Shown: piece by piece, positions 40,806-52,945 of the stretch
Layout: the number at the start of each line of letters is the position of its first letter
Position numbering within the stretch: position 1 is the first letter of the stretch
Source: Avena insularis
Taxonomy: Eukaryota > Streptophyta > Magnoliopsida > Poales > Poaceae
DNA: 64,000 nt
NCBI GenBank assembly: GCA_023614405.1
Contig: CM042684.1
Span: 209,628,941-209,692,940 of the forward strand
Direction: 5' to 3'
Notes under the pieces: generated by a model
What the model was told of the DNA's origin: nothing
Databases searched by the model: none
The model's input: only the letters and a program-made list of their open reading frames with translations
Translations under genes and position numbers: made by a program

Positions 40806-43800
40806 TGTAGCACCCCGATAAAACCACTACTAGAAAATCGCTGTGTTTTTGTGCATCGCATCATCATGACCGCATGCTCATGTCATCATGCCACATTGCA
40901 TTTGAGCATCGTCATCATCATGCATATGTTTTGTCTAAAACTATTTTCTAAAAGCCTATATTTGTTTTCTAAATATCCCCTGTCTTTATTTTAAATTAAA
41001 ACCCCGGTCTCTTTCGGATATTTTTATTTGTCTAAAAACAGATTACAAAAAGTCTTTTAAATAAATAAATAAAACTTATATTATTTTAGGGGGCAGCCGA
41101 ACCAGGCCAAACCGGCCCGGCCGGCCACCCCCAGTAAAGAGCAAACCCTAGTCTAAGTCCCAGCCAACCCTGTCCAACCCCTCCCCTCACCAGCTCCCTC
41201 CTGCCGCCGCCACCCTGGCCAACCCGTGCGCGCGTCGCACACCACCTGCCGCACTCCCACGCGCGTGGCCCCACCTCCCCACCGTTTCCCGCCTCTCGAA
41301 CACGCACACACACGCACACAACACGCACGCCTCGCCCACCCCACCGACCGACCGTCTCACCCACCTGGACGCGCTCCACCACGCGGCCTCATCCGCACGT
41401 CTCTCCCCGGCCCCACCCAGCTCGCCCGCAGCCGAGATTCCTCGCCGCCCCTGTAGCTTCCACGCCGGTGAGCCCCTGCGCGTCCCGACGCTAGTTTTCC
41501 TGTGAGGCTCCATCTCCACGCGTCTCCCCTATGGTCACCGCGTGGTCTGTGTGACCCCTTTTCTTCCACCAGTATGGATGCTCCTGTGATATATATGTCT
41601 TTGTGATCCTATATGTCTTTCTTGTGTACATTTTGGTGAGGTGGCCCGAAGATGATAGACTCCGCTCGATGCCTCCCAAAAATATCTCTGTGTGGCTTAC
41701 CGAAGAAAATCAAAGTCGAGCTAAGAACACCGTCGGCAAGTGAAGTCGGAACCACCAAGATCTTCCGATACCCGATGCGAGGAGACCAAACCCCGAAAAA
41801 CCTCGACGAGATCTCCTTCCTAGATCATCAAGATCTTCCGGCGTCAAGACCCAAGACCGACACTGTCAACCGAGGACTACGACAAGATCGTCCCAACCCG
41901 CCAAGTTCGTCTACTCGAACACCGAGCGCCAAGATCTTCTCCTCGGTACGCCATGATCTCCTTCACAGATCCGAAGACCCTGAACCCCGGAGTCCGAACC
42001 TCGCTTCCCGTTGAACCCTGAGACCCAGACCCGAACCCCCAGAACCAAGATCTTCCGAACCCAGATGTGTGACCCTAAGCCTCTATTTTTATAATATGAC
42101 ATTACCAACTGTCGCATATTAAATTGTTCATGCATGCATACTTGTCTGTGGTTTGGGGCATTATGCCGATTCACCTCATAATTAAATATGGAGTGTTTAT
42201 GCGGGATATCTTTGTCTTATCCTGAACTCCATTTAATTGGTGTAGCGAACCGATGCCATGTTTCGCCCTGTTAATACAACATTTAAATTGTGGGGTTTCT
42301 AAACAACTTAAACCTAATGATTAATTGTCGGGACCCCCGTTCCGCTTAATACTGTCTAATTGCACCGCATCTGCATCATATCATAATCATGCCGGATCTT
42401 CTGCCGTAGTATTAAATATTGTATCCGGTGTTTCTGCTAGTGTTTGCTTCTTCGCGGATTAGGCCGATGAGTGGATGCGAGTATCGACAAGTTCTCCGGA
42501 TATGATTCTTCGACAGTGTTTTCCAGGCGAGCATTCTCCCCCTTTCTACCTATTTTGCGTTTATAGTCTTTATTTCCTCCTATTGATCTATTGCTATCTG
42601 TGTCGTGATGCTTTAGTTTCCGTGCACCATTATACTCCTTGCAGCCTCTATATTACCATGAACACATCCTATTGTCTGTTGTTTGATAGATAGTCGGCCT
42701 TGCGAGTCGTAGTTGCTTGTTTCTAAGTTGCTTCGCGTCGTTGTCGTTACACCGTTGACGGCAAGTTGGCATATGATAAATGGTGGAGATGCTTAATGGT
42801 GGAGATGATCATGACTTTAAATGCAACTGTTAAAATGCTGGGAATAGATATAACTAATGCAGAGGCATCAGTGGGCAATAGATGTTATTTGGTTTTTCCA
42901 CGCTCACTTGTATCCCGTAGGACCCCGAGTACTTGTTACCTGTTTTTTGACTATCGCACTATCCGCATATGGGACCATGAATCCCCTTAGCTAGAGCTTG
43001 ATTCATTTCTATTTCTTGGGGCCACAAACTAGTTTGGGGTTTTATTACTATCCTGTACTTATGCCATGCTTTACTGTTTTATTTACGATTGTGCGTGGAG
43101 AACCTGTACTATTTTGGATGCGGAGTGTTTTCGCGGTATCGACAAGCCCAGTCACACTTTTGGGTTCCCAGTCGTTTACCGCCATTGACGCAAACCTTGG
43201 GTCCGTCTCGGAGCTAAGCCAACTTCTATGGTAGCTTAATGGGGTGGCCCCCTGAAATATTTTATGAATCCTGTGATTGCTTTGTCGTGAAAGCCTCGTT
43301 GGGTTTTGATTTGGTTTTTCCGAGGTTGATCGTGTGTGTGTTGCTATTTGTGCACCCCTGCAGGGTAAATATTTCTAAAAGCCATGTCCGCGGTTAAAGT
43401 AGTGCTATAAATTTGACTTAATATGTGACTAGTAATTAGATGCAACTATAACGAATGGATATTAAAAATGCCAACAACTGGTGGATTTGGGGTTGTTTTG
43501 TGACATGCTATACCTGCCTAGTAAGCATTGCAACTCCAATGGAATGTGATAAAAGTGCCAACAACTGTTGGGTTTTGGGATTCCTCACGACAATTATATC
43601 TGACTAGTAAATGTTCCAACTACAACGGAATGGTAATTAAAACTGCCCACTACTTATGCTTCAGGATGACCCATGCTATCTATATCTGACTAGTAAGTGC
43701 TTCAACTATAATGGAATGAATAAAACTGCCAACTATGTGAGTTCCTCGGTTTGACTTCCTCGTTTGGTCTCGAGGGGGAATACCAGGATGGGTATGATTG

Positions 43801-44379
43801 GTGTTCGTATAAGGTTGGTTCCGAATAGATCTTTCTTATCTCTCTCTAATAGCCGACAGTTGCTCGAGTCTCTATAGGTTGTTTAGTGCATGCCGCGCTG
43901 CCGCTTCAGTCCACCATACCTATGTAGGCGAGAGTCGCCGAATTCTAGCCTCGCCATGTACTGGCCTCAGTACTGATGCTCCTTTTTTCCCTTCGCCCTT
44001 TGTCGGCACCCCTTTTGTTTTTAGCAGGTTTGAGATCGACGTCGTTAGCAGGGTTACCCTTCCGGCTTGGCCTGGGCAGGGTTATGGACTCCATTGGTTA
44101 TTCTTCAGGGCTCCTAGCCCCATTTGCATCTTGTCCGTACTCGGACGCTGTAACGTTTTCAAGGTGATTTGGATCTTTGTATTGTATATCTGTATTCTTG
44201 ACTCGTTGAGTCGCTGTTATATATATACATTACGTGGGTCCCATCGAGGACTGTTGTGTAATGGTATTACTTCGTTTTCCACCCGCACGAAAGTGCCTGG
44301 TGGGCGTCCTTGAATCGTTTCTATGCGGGTTTGGCGGAAAGGGCTAAAACTTGCATAGGGCCGATTCGAGGGTGTTACA
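40806..44379 (+). repeat. 5' LTR (3574 bp)
   Basis: Begins TGTAGCACCCCGATAAAACC, about 300 AT-rich bases, then a C-rich block (41100-41470, CCACC/CACACACG runs), then mixed sequence to GGGTGTTACA at 44379. Relative to the 3' LTR it keeps about 37 bases near 41220-41265 and lacks a block present at about 47720-47768. Small frames here show no domain. Confidence 0.93.
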
Positions 44380-44382
44380 GAG

Positions 44383-44394
44383 TGGTATCAGAGC
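44383..44394 (+). promoter_or_regulatory. primer-binding site, initiator-Met tRNA type
   Basis: TGGTATCAGAGC, three bases after the LTR end. Confidence 0.92.
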
Positions 44395-45172
44395 TCAGCA
44401 GTTATGATACCCCACAAGTCCAGCCTGTAGGATAACCTAGCTAACGGCCGAAGTAGAGTGTTAAAACTATTTTGCAAAAATCGGTTGGATAGATCTGATT
44501 AGGTCTGCTTTTACTCCTTACCCCTCTGCTGTTCTCCTCTTACCTCTGCACGTTTTGGATCTGCTCTCTTACCTTCTTCTAGTCCAGGATTTCTCGTGGT
44601 TGGGTTCCCGTCGTACCTTCAGGTTTTCGCTTCCTCCTTTGGTAACGGTGTTTCTACATCCGGTCTTCATGCTATCTGAGGAATCCTTCATCTGTTGGAC
44701 TTCCCTTTTTTCCTCCTTGTGCCTTCCGGTGGTTTCCAACGCGACGACCTCATCTACGCCAGATCCGATGCAGAGCCTGCATCACTCCTTTGTTCCGAAC
44801 CTCGTTTGTCGAGATCTTCAGTCTAATTCCGAGAGTTGGTTGCATAATTCACCTATTCGTGTGCAGAGTAATGGTTTGGGTGCGCGATGGACTGATCACC
44901 ATCCCACTACTCCTATCATTCGCTTTTGTATATTGAATCGGTGGATCCAGCAATTTTACTCCGTCCACGGAAGCTAGATGTGGTTTTATTTGTTGATACC
45001 TCTACCTTCGCCCTTTGTTCCCGGAGTGTTCTCTCGACGATCACGGACAACGACCTCTTGTTAGTGGTGTCGCGAGCATCTACACGAAGTGAGAAGATTC
45101 ATACTGTCGGCCTTCTTCCCCGTACCATGAGGCGGATCTCGAGGGCAAGATCCATTGTTAGTGGTGTCGAAT
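44395..45172. other. short internal domain without genes
   Basis: 778 bases. A plus frame of 140 residues (44555-44977) has no domain I recognise. The last 40 bases (GAGGGCAAGATCC through GTGTCGAAT) resemble the decayed 3' end of a chromovirus pol with its tract. Confidence 0.6.
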
Positions 45173-48100
45173 TGTAGCACCCTGGTAAAATCACTACTAG
45201 AAAATCGCTGTGTTTTTGTGCATCGCATCATCATGACCGCATGCTCATGTCATCATGCCACATTGCATTTGAGCATCGTCATCATCATGCATATGTTTTG
45301 TCTAAAACTATTTTCTAAAAGCCTATATTTGTTTTCTAAATATCCCCTATCTTTATTTCAAATTAAAACCCCGGTCTCTTCCGGATATTTTTATTTGTCT
45401 AAAAACAGATTACAAAAAGTCTTTTAAATAAATAAATAAAACTTATATTATTTTAGGGGGCAGCCGAACCAGGCCAAACCGGCCCAGCCGGCCATCCCCA
45501 GTAAAGAGGAAACCCTAGTCTAAGTCCCAGCCAACCCTGTCCAACCCCTCCCCTCACCAGCTCCCTCCTGCCGCCGCCACCCTGGCAACCTGCGTGGCCC
45601 CACCTCCCCACCGTTTCCCGCCTCTCGAACACGCACACACATGCACACAACACGCACGCCTCGCCCACCCCACCGACCGACCGTCTCACCCACCTGGACG
45701 CTCTCCACCACGCGGCCTCATCCGCACGTCTCTCCCTGGCCCCACCCAGCTCGCCCGTAGCCGAGATTCCTCGTGGCCCCTACAGTTTCCACGCTGGCAA
45801 GCCCCTGCGCGTCCCGACGCTAGTTTTCCTGTGAGGCTCCATCTCCACGCGTCTCCCCTATGGTCCCCGCGTGGTCTGTGTGACCCCTTTTCTTCCACCA
45901 GTATGGATGCTCCTGTGATATATATGTCTTTGTGATCCTATATGTCTTTCTTGTGTACATTTTGGTGAGGTGGCCCGAAGATGATAGACTCCGCTCGATG
46001 CCTCCCAAAAATATCGCTGTGTGGCTTATCGAAGAAAATCAAAGTCGAGCTAAGAACACCGTCGGCAAGTGAAGTCGGAACCACCAAGATCTTCTGATAC
46101 CCAATGCGAGGAGACCAAACCCCGAAAAACCTTGACGAGATCTCCTTCCCGGATCATCAAGATCTTCCGGCGCCGAGACCCAAGACCGGCACCGTCAACC
46201 GAGGACTACGACAAGATCGTCCCAACCCGCCAAGTTCGTCTACTCGAACACCGAGCGCCAAGATCTTCTCCTCGGTACGCCATGATGTCCTTCACAGATC
46301 CGAAGACCCTGAACCCCGGAGTCTGAACCTTGCTTCCCGTCGAACCCTGAGACCCAGACCCGAACCCCCGGAACCAAGATTTTCCGAACCCACATGTGTG
46401 ACCCTAAGCCTCTATTTTTATAATATGACATTACCAACTGTCGCATATTAAATTGTTCATGCATGCATACTTGTCTGTGGTTTGGGGGCATTATGCCGAT
46501 TCACCTCATAATTAAATATGGAGTGTTTATGCGGGATATCTTTGTCTTATCCCGGACTCCATTTAATTGGTGTAGTGAACCGATGCCATGTTTCGCCCTG
46601 TTAATACAACATTTAAATTGTGGGGTTTCTAAACAACTTAAACCTAATGATTAATTGTTGGGACCTCGGTTCCGCTTAATACTGTCTAATTGCACCGCAT
46701 CTGCATCATATCATAATCATGTCGGATCTTCTGCCGTAGTATTAAATATTGTATCCGGTGTTTCTGCTAGTGTTTGCTTCTTCGCGGATTAGGCCGATGA
46801 GTCGATGCGAGTATCGACAAGTTCTCCGGATATGATTCTTCGGCAGTGTTTTCCAGGCGAGCATTCTCCCCCTTTTTACCTATTTTGCGTTTATAGTCTT
46901 TATTTCCTCCTGTTGATCTATTGCTATCTGTGTCGCGATGCTTTAGTTTCCGTGCACCATTATACTCCTTGCAGCCTCTATATTGCTATGGACACATCCT
47001 ATTGCATGTTGTTTAATAGATAGTCGGTCTTGCGAGTCGTAGTTGCTTGTTTCTGTGTTGCTTCGCGTCGTTGTCGTTCCACCATTGACGGCAAGTTGGC
47101 ATATGATAAATGGTGGAGATGCTTAATGGTGGAGATGATCATGACTTTAAATGCAACTGTTAAAATGCTGGGAATAGATATAACTAATGCAGAGGCATCG
47201 GTGGGCAATAGATGTTATTTGGTTTTTCCACGCTCACTTGTGTCCCGTAGGACCCCGAGTACTTGATACCTGTTCCTTGACTATCGCACTATCCGCATAT
47301 GGGACCATGAATCCCCTTAGCTAGAGCTTGATTCATTTCTATTTCTTGGGGCCACAAACTAGTTTGGGGTTTTATTACTATCTTGTACTTATGCCATGCT
47401 TTACTGCTTTATTTACGATTGTGCGTGGAGCACCTGTACTGTTTTGGATGCGGAGTGTTTTCGCGGTATCGACAAGCCCAGTCACACTTTCGGGTTCCCA
47501 ATCGTTTTTAGCCATTGATGCAAACCTTGGGTCCGTCTCGGAGCCGGCCAACTTCGTTGCGGGTAGCTTAATGGGGTGGCCCCTTGAAATATTTTATGAA
47601 TCCTGTGATTGCTTTGTCGTGAAAGCCTCGTTGGGTTTTGATTTGGTTTTTCCGAGGTTGATCGTGTGTGTGTTGCTATTTGTGCACCCTCGAGGTAAAT
47701 CTTCGAAAGCCATGTCCACGGTTATGGACGACTTGGAGCACAGTATCTCGATCATAGACAAGCATAACTAAAGTAATGCTATACATTTGACTTAATATGT
47801 GACTAGTAATCAGATGCAACTATAACGGAATGGATATTAAAAATGCCAACAACTGGTGGATTTGGGGTTGTTTTGTGACATGCTATACCTGCCTAGTAAG
47901 CATTGCAACTCCAATGGAATGTGATAAAAGTGCCAACAACTGTTGGGTTTTGGGATTCCTCAGGACAATTATATCTGACTAGAAAATGTTCCAACTACAA
48001 CGGAATGGTAATTAAAACTGCCCACTACTTATACTTCAGGATGACTCATGCTATCTATATCTGACTAGTAAGTGCTTCAACTATAATGGAATGAATAAAA

Positions 48101-48765
48101 CTGCCAACTGTGTGAGTTCCTCGGTTTGACTTCCTCGTTTGGTCTCGAGGGGGAATACCAGGATGGGTATGATTGGTGTTCGTATAAGGTTGGTTCCGAA
48201 TAGGTCTTTCTTATCTCTCTCTAATAGCCGACAGTTGCTCGAGTCTCTATAGGTTGTTTAGTGCATGCCGCGCTGCCGCTTCAGTCCACCATACCTATGT
48301 AGGCGAGAGCCGCCGAATTCTAGCCTCGCCGTGTACTGGCCTCAGTACTGACGCTCCTTTTTTTCCCTTCGCCCTTTGTCGGCACCCCTTTTGTTTTTAG
48401 CAGGTTTGAGATCGACGTCGTTAGTAGGGTTACCCTTCCGGCTTGGCCTGGGCAGGGTTATGGACGCCATTGGTTATTCTTCAGGGCTCTTAGCCCCATT
48501 TGCATCTTGTCCGAACTCGGACGCTGTAACGTTTTCAAGGTGATTTCGATCTTTGTATTTTATATCTGTATTCTTGACTCGTTGAGTCGCTGTTGTATAT
48601 ATATATATATATCTGTTCTATGGGTCCCATCGAGGACTGTTGTGTAATGGTATTACTTCATTTTCCACCCGCACGAAAGTGCCTGGTGGGCGTCCTTGAA
48701 TCGTTTCTATGCGGGTTTGGCGGAAAGGGCTAAAACTTGCATAGGGCCGATTCGAGGGTGTTACA
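45173..48765 (+). repeat. 3' LTR (3593 bp)
   Basis: Begins TGTAGCACCCTGGTAAAATC and ends GGGTGTTACA. Contains a (TA)n tract near 48595-48611 that is shorter in the 5' LTR. A 147-residue frame at 47328-47771 is broken in the 5' LTR and is not supported as a gene. Confidence 0.93.
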
Positions 48766-48770
48766 CTCCC
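48766..48770. other. target-site duplication CTCCC, right
   Basis: Perfect copy of 40801-40805. Confidence 0.93.
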
Positions 48771-49307
48771 TGCCTCGGTCAGCTGCAGAAGGTTGACGTT
48801 GAGCCCCTTACATGAGAGTAGGGGCTCCGGTGGCGTGGAGCTGTGGCACGGCCAGGTAGACGGCCGCTGGCCAGCGGCATGGTAGGTGCGGAAGAGGACG
48901 GTGACCATGGATGGCTTACGGAGGTTGAAGAGATCCTCCAGATCTCGATCTGGTAGGTGGTTGTTACTGGGTGCATTGTACAAGACCTGGATGGTGGTGG
49001 TTGCTTTATGGGCAAGGAAAAAGGAGGACGGGGAGGCACATGCCGAAGACATGTATGCTCATGGTTAGGCATGGCTGGCTCGCTGTTGTCCACTCCCTTG
49101 GACCTGGTTAGGCTGCAACGACAAGAGAGAGAGGGGGAGGAACAGATGGGTGGAGAGATGGTGGTAGTGTATGTGTTTACCACACACACGGGTGGTTTTA
49201 GCTAGTCTAGACTAGAGAGGGAGAGAGATTTAAAGAGAGATGGCCCCAACTCAATTTGGGCATGTAAATATCAAGAAACAAATACAAATAACAAGAAGCA
49301 AATTAAT
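48771..49307. other. unrecognised sequence left of the tandem array
   Basis: Frames on the minus strand (for example NHLPDRDLEDLFNLRKPSM near 48980-48920) have no domain I recognise. Read on the minus strand, the right end may be a continuation of the first LTR of the array, since no boundary is visible at 49308 other than loss of similarity to the other two LTRs. Confidence 0.35.
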
Positions 49308-49487
49308 AAGATAAAAGCAATATGAGGATAAGAACACAATGAAATTGTTTTAATATGATGCTCAAATGCAATGTGGCATTGTGACATGAGCATGATATTA
49401 TGATGATGCACTAAATCACATGTAGGAAGTAGCAATATATAGACTAGGTAAGTAGCATTACAATTCTTAGACAATTGGGATGCTACA
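49308..49487 (-). repeat. LTR copy 1 of tandem array (180 bp shared part)
   Basis: Minus-strand start TGTAGCATCCCAATTG at 49487. Similarity to copies 2 and 3 ends near AAGATAAAAGC at 49308; the LTR end TGTAATACC is absent. Confidence 0.75.
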
Positions 49488-52400
49488 ACTATCCCCCACT
49501 AAACAAGAATCTCGCCCCGAGATTCCTAAGAAAAAGAAAAGGACACAAGGAGAGGCGGGTGTTCGAAACGAAGGTGATCCTCACGTTCCCAGGTTGATTC
49601 ATTAACGGAATGGTGCGACCACTGCACCTTGCAAAAACTGCTAGACTTGTTGCAAATCTTGCGTAAAGCTAATTGAAAACAAAGGACTTGAAGAGTTTGA
49701 GGATTATTAAGAAACAAGGAAGGTAGGTGAACATAGCTCAGGTGATATCAAGGAACACGATAAAGGAAAAGAATAACTTTGTTGAAAGGGTTCGAAAAGA
49801 CGATGTATGAAAGATAGAGTTTCCTTGTATACCAAAGAGATGGGATACGACATTTGCAACCATAGAGAATTTTGAAAGAGTTGATGGAAGATGATTCAGC
49901 AGAAGGAAGGGAAACTTCTCACTTCAAGCTGAAGGACATGACATCTTGATAAGAGTAAAGATCGAAGCTGCAAGAGAAGATATTCTTTGTTTTGCCAGAA
50001 GGAAAGAACGACTAGGAGAAGTTATCAATCACTATGAAAATAGCATTGTTTCTTCCCACCGATTTAAGAAACGAAGTTTGGAGAAACAATATTGCCTTCA
50101 AACAATAGAGTTCCTTGATATCAACGGAAAGATTAGCATTGAGGGCTTCTCGGATTTAGATTCTTCTTGTGCCGGTAAGAACCCAAGGATCATGCAATTG
50201 AGGTGTGCAGATATATCTTCCAGAAAGAAGGCGGTGCTAGTTCATGGTGAAACCCTGAGGAAGAAGTTGAATGTTGAAGATCTTGAGTATATAGTAGAGG
50301 TGCTTATTGCTTCCCTTAACCATAAGGTTATTGCAATAGATTTACGATTGATGGCATAAACCATAATTCGCTTTACCAAGAGAGAGGAATTTTGACAACT
50401 GAAGTAACATATATATCTTACATCCATCTTGTTTGACGATGTAGAACACCGGCAGAATGAACAGGACGGAGAAGATTTTGCATTTGTTTTCACCAGATTA
50501 TTAAAGATTTTGCTCCTTGTTGAAATAGAACACTCCGGAAAAATAAGGACGGAAGTGAAAGTATCAAGAGATAGAGGCCACTCCTAACTTCCGTGGAATG
50601 AGTAAAATTGCATTGATTCACCAATTCAACGTACAAGAGCGAATGATACGAGTAGTGGTATGGTCATGACTCCATCCTGCACTCAAAGCATTAATCTATA
50701 CATGAATAGGCAATTCGTGCAACCCAACTCTCAGAAACTTAGGCTGAAGATCTTGACAAGCAAAGATCGTGAAGCTCCATAAGGAAACAAGGATGTGATG
50801 CCATGATTCATCGGATCCAAAGTAGACGAAGATGATGATGTTGTTGTCGTGTCGGAGGCCATCCGAAAGATATGAATGGAGGTCACAGTGAAATGTGAAA
50901 AATTCAATGATAGCTTAAGCATAACACCTAAAACTTGAATAGAAGAATTGCGAAAGATCAAGAAAATCTTCGTGGCATCCGATCTATTGAGCATAGAAGA
51001 TAAAGCGAGAAGGTTTCAAAAGGTTTCTTGCTGAGCGGAATACCAAAAGAATTTCTTCTCCTTCTTGAGAAGATCTGAGAGAGATTTAGAAGTATTGAAG
51101 AAATCTTTAGCGGAACGACGATGATAACTTGCCAAACAAGGAAAAACTCCGGATTTGGTTGAATTTTTTGGAGGATGGAATTAACAATTGACATGATGAT
51201 TCCAGAATTGTAGCAGTGTCTTTAGCAGAAGGACGTGGCCAAGATAGGTGACTTCAGGAAGCCAGAATTCACACTTGAGAACTTTGCACACATGCGGTGT
51301 TCACGAAGATTGATATAAATAGAATAAGATGATCTTCCATTGATATAGAATAGGCGAGAATATTGTCAAGATATACCACCACAAATTTAACAAGATATTC
51401 CAAGAATACCAAGTTCAAGAGGCGAGAGAAACGAGCAAATGCTCAAAACACTTTCTGAGATCAACACTCTTTGAAAGATCAACATTAAGAGCAATGATCT
51501 GTGTTTGAAGGGATGCATGGGAAGAATACATTATCCGGCCCTTCGGTTGAGAAAAGAAATGCCGCCTGGTTCACATTATCGATCGAATCACCGGTTGAAA
51601 AGATAAAGAGATCTTGGATAAAGAGGGAACGATAACTTATACATTTAAGCAAAGCTATCCGAGATGAAAGGATGAAAATCTCTCATATCAAAGAGAATCT
51701 TTGCGGATATGGAGTTTAAAAAGATGTGAAGCGTGATAAATGGATGATAATCCCACATAAGTGCATTAAGAAGTCTTCGGATTGCCAAAAATACTTGAAT
51801 ATGAAATAGATATGATCACGGTATAACTCAAAATCAGAAGAGATAACCACAATCATTTGGAGAATTAGATTGATAACATTGACCGTATTCCAATCATAAT
51901 AAGCGTCATATAGCTATACCAAGGACCAAATTACAATCACAAGTATCGGGTCAACACACGTTATGTATTTAGTCTAAAAGAATTTGAAGATGAAGTATAA
52001 ACTCCAGATTATGCGTCGGTGACAAAAGGTCGAGTTAGCATGAACATGTCGACAAAATGAAGATAGATAGTGTATATCACACGACTGAAAAGGAGTGTGG
52101 AAACACAGATGTATCAAAGAATTTTTTTACACATTTTTAGGCATTAAAATACCAACTAGATGCGCAAAACCACTTAACAGATAGAGATTAGCAACTCCAC
52201 ATTCTTTGAAAGCATGAAAAAAGGAGGAATACCCTTAACAAGATTGCGGCGGTAACAAAGAGTAAGACAGATCACATCGGTTTACAAAGAATCGGATAGA
52301 TCACATCGGTTTATAATAAGCCTGTCGGTATGGAATGTACCAATAGTTGGTTACCAAAAGCAGATTGCGACAACAAGGTTGGATGCAACAGATACGCAAA

Positions 52401-52654
52401 GAACTACACACACATCCTCTGGTACTACGGAAACCCCAAACACGTGAATCCTAGTTTGAATTTTAGAAGAGGATAGACAAACGTTACACTTCCTTACCAG
52501 AAAAGGGTGGGTGGGTGGGTAAGAAGAAAAATGGAAGCAGGCCTACTCTCAAGTTTAGTTTTTCCCTAGTATACATAGCTACCAAAATATTTTCTAGACT
52601 GACAACTACCATCTTGGCTGAGACCCTGAAGGACGAAATGGCTCTGATACCAAT
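49488..52654 (-). other. internal unit 1 of tandem array (3.2 kb, no genes)
   Basis: AT-rich and closely similar to unit 2 along its length; about 40 bases shorter near 50530. Only short frames, the best (49946-50359, plus) antisense to the element and without a recognised domain. Begins with CTATCCCCCACTAAAC, the complement of the polypurine tract. Confidence 0.75.
52640..52654 (-). promoter_or_regulatory. primer-binding site, initiator-Met tRNA type (unit 1)
   Basis: Minus strand ATTGGTATCAGAGCC directly after the LTR end GGTATTACA. Confidence 0.9.
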
Positions 52655-52928
52655 TGTAATACCTCGGACCCTACGCTCTAAGCACGAGCTTGGATGAACC
52701 CAAAAGTGGATAACGGATTCTACCGCGGAGGCCCAAGGCCACCCACGCAAGATAAAAGCAATATGAGGAGAAGAACCCAATGGAATTGTTTTAATATGAT
52801 GCTCAAATGCAATGTGGCATTGTGACATGAGCATGATATTATGATGATGCACTAAATCACATGTAGGAAGTAGCAATATATAGACTAGGTAAGTACCATT
52901 ACAATTCTTAGACAATTGGGATGCTACA
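52655..52928 (-). repeat. LTR copy 2 of tandem array (274 bp)
   Basis: Minus strand TGTAGCATCCCAATTG to GGTATTACA. Shared by the two internal units: it is the 5' LTR of unit 1 and the 3' LTR of unit 2. Confidence 0.9.
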
Positions 52929-52945
52929 ACTATCCCCCACTAAAC
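52929..52945 (-). promoter_or_regulatory. polypurine tract of internal unit 2
   Basis: Minus strand TTTAGTGGGGGATAGT directly before the LTR start TGTAGCATCCC. The same tract is at 49488 and 56410. Confidence 0.8.

Larger units (their letters stand above)
40806..48765 (+). mobile_element. non-autonomous LTR element with 3.6-kb LTRs (8.0 kb)
   Basis: Two very long LTRs (3574 and 3593 bp) flank only 793 bp of internal DNA, with a perfect target duplication CTCCC. The LTRs begin TGTAGCACCC and end GGGTGTTACA; TGGTATCAGAGC follows three bases later. The internal region has no gag or pol. LTR start, primer site and the degenerate GAGGGCAAGATCC block before the right LTR resemble Tekay/Del-type chromoviruses, from which it may derive (inference). 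The LTRs are highly similar apart from a few indels, so this insertion is younger than elements 3 and 36976-40499. Confidence 0.93.

Noticed and set aside
47328..47771. 147-residue ORF in the 3' copy of the 3.6-kb LTR
   Set aside because: The matching region of the 5' LTR is open for only 78 residues; it is not conserved between the two LTRs.
49946..50359. 137-residue ORF in the tandem array, partly repeated at 53519-53788
   Set aside because: Antisense to the element; similarity only reflects the recent duplication of the unit, and the second copy is shorter with an early stop.
52484..52915. 143-residue minus ORF, repeated at 55965-56396
   Set aside because: It spans the LTR and primer site of the tandem array, so it is LTR sequence read through, with no domain.
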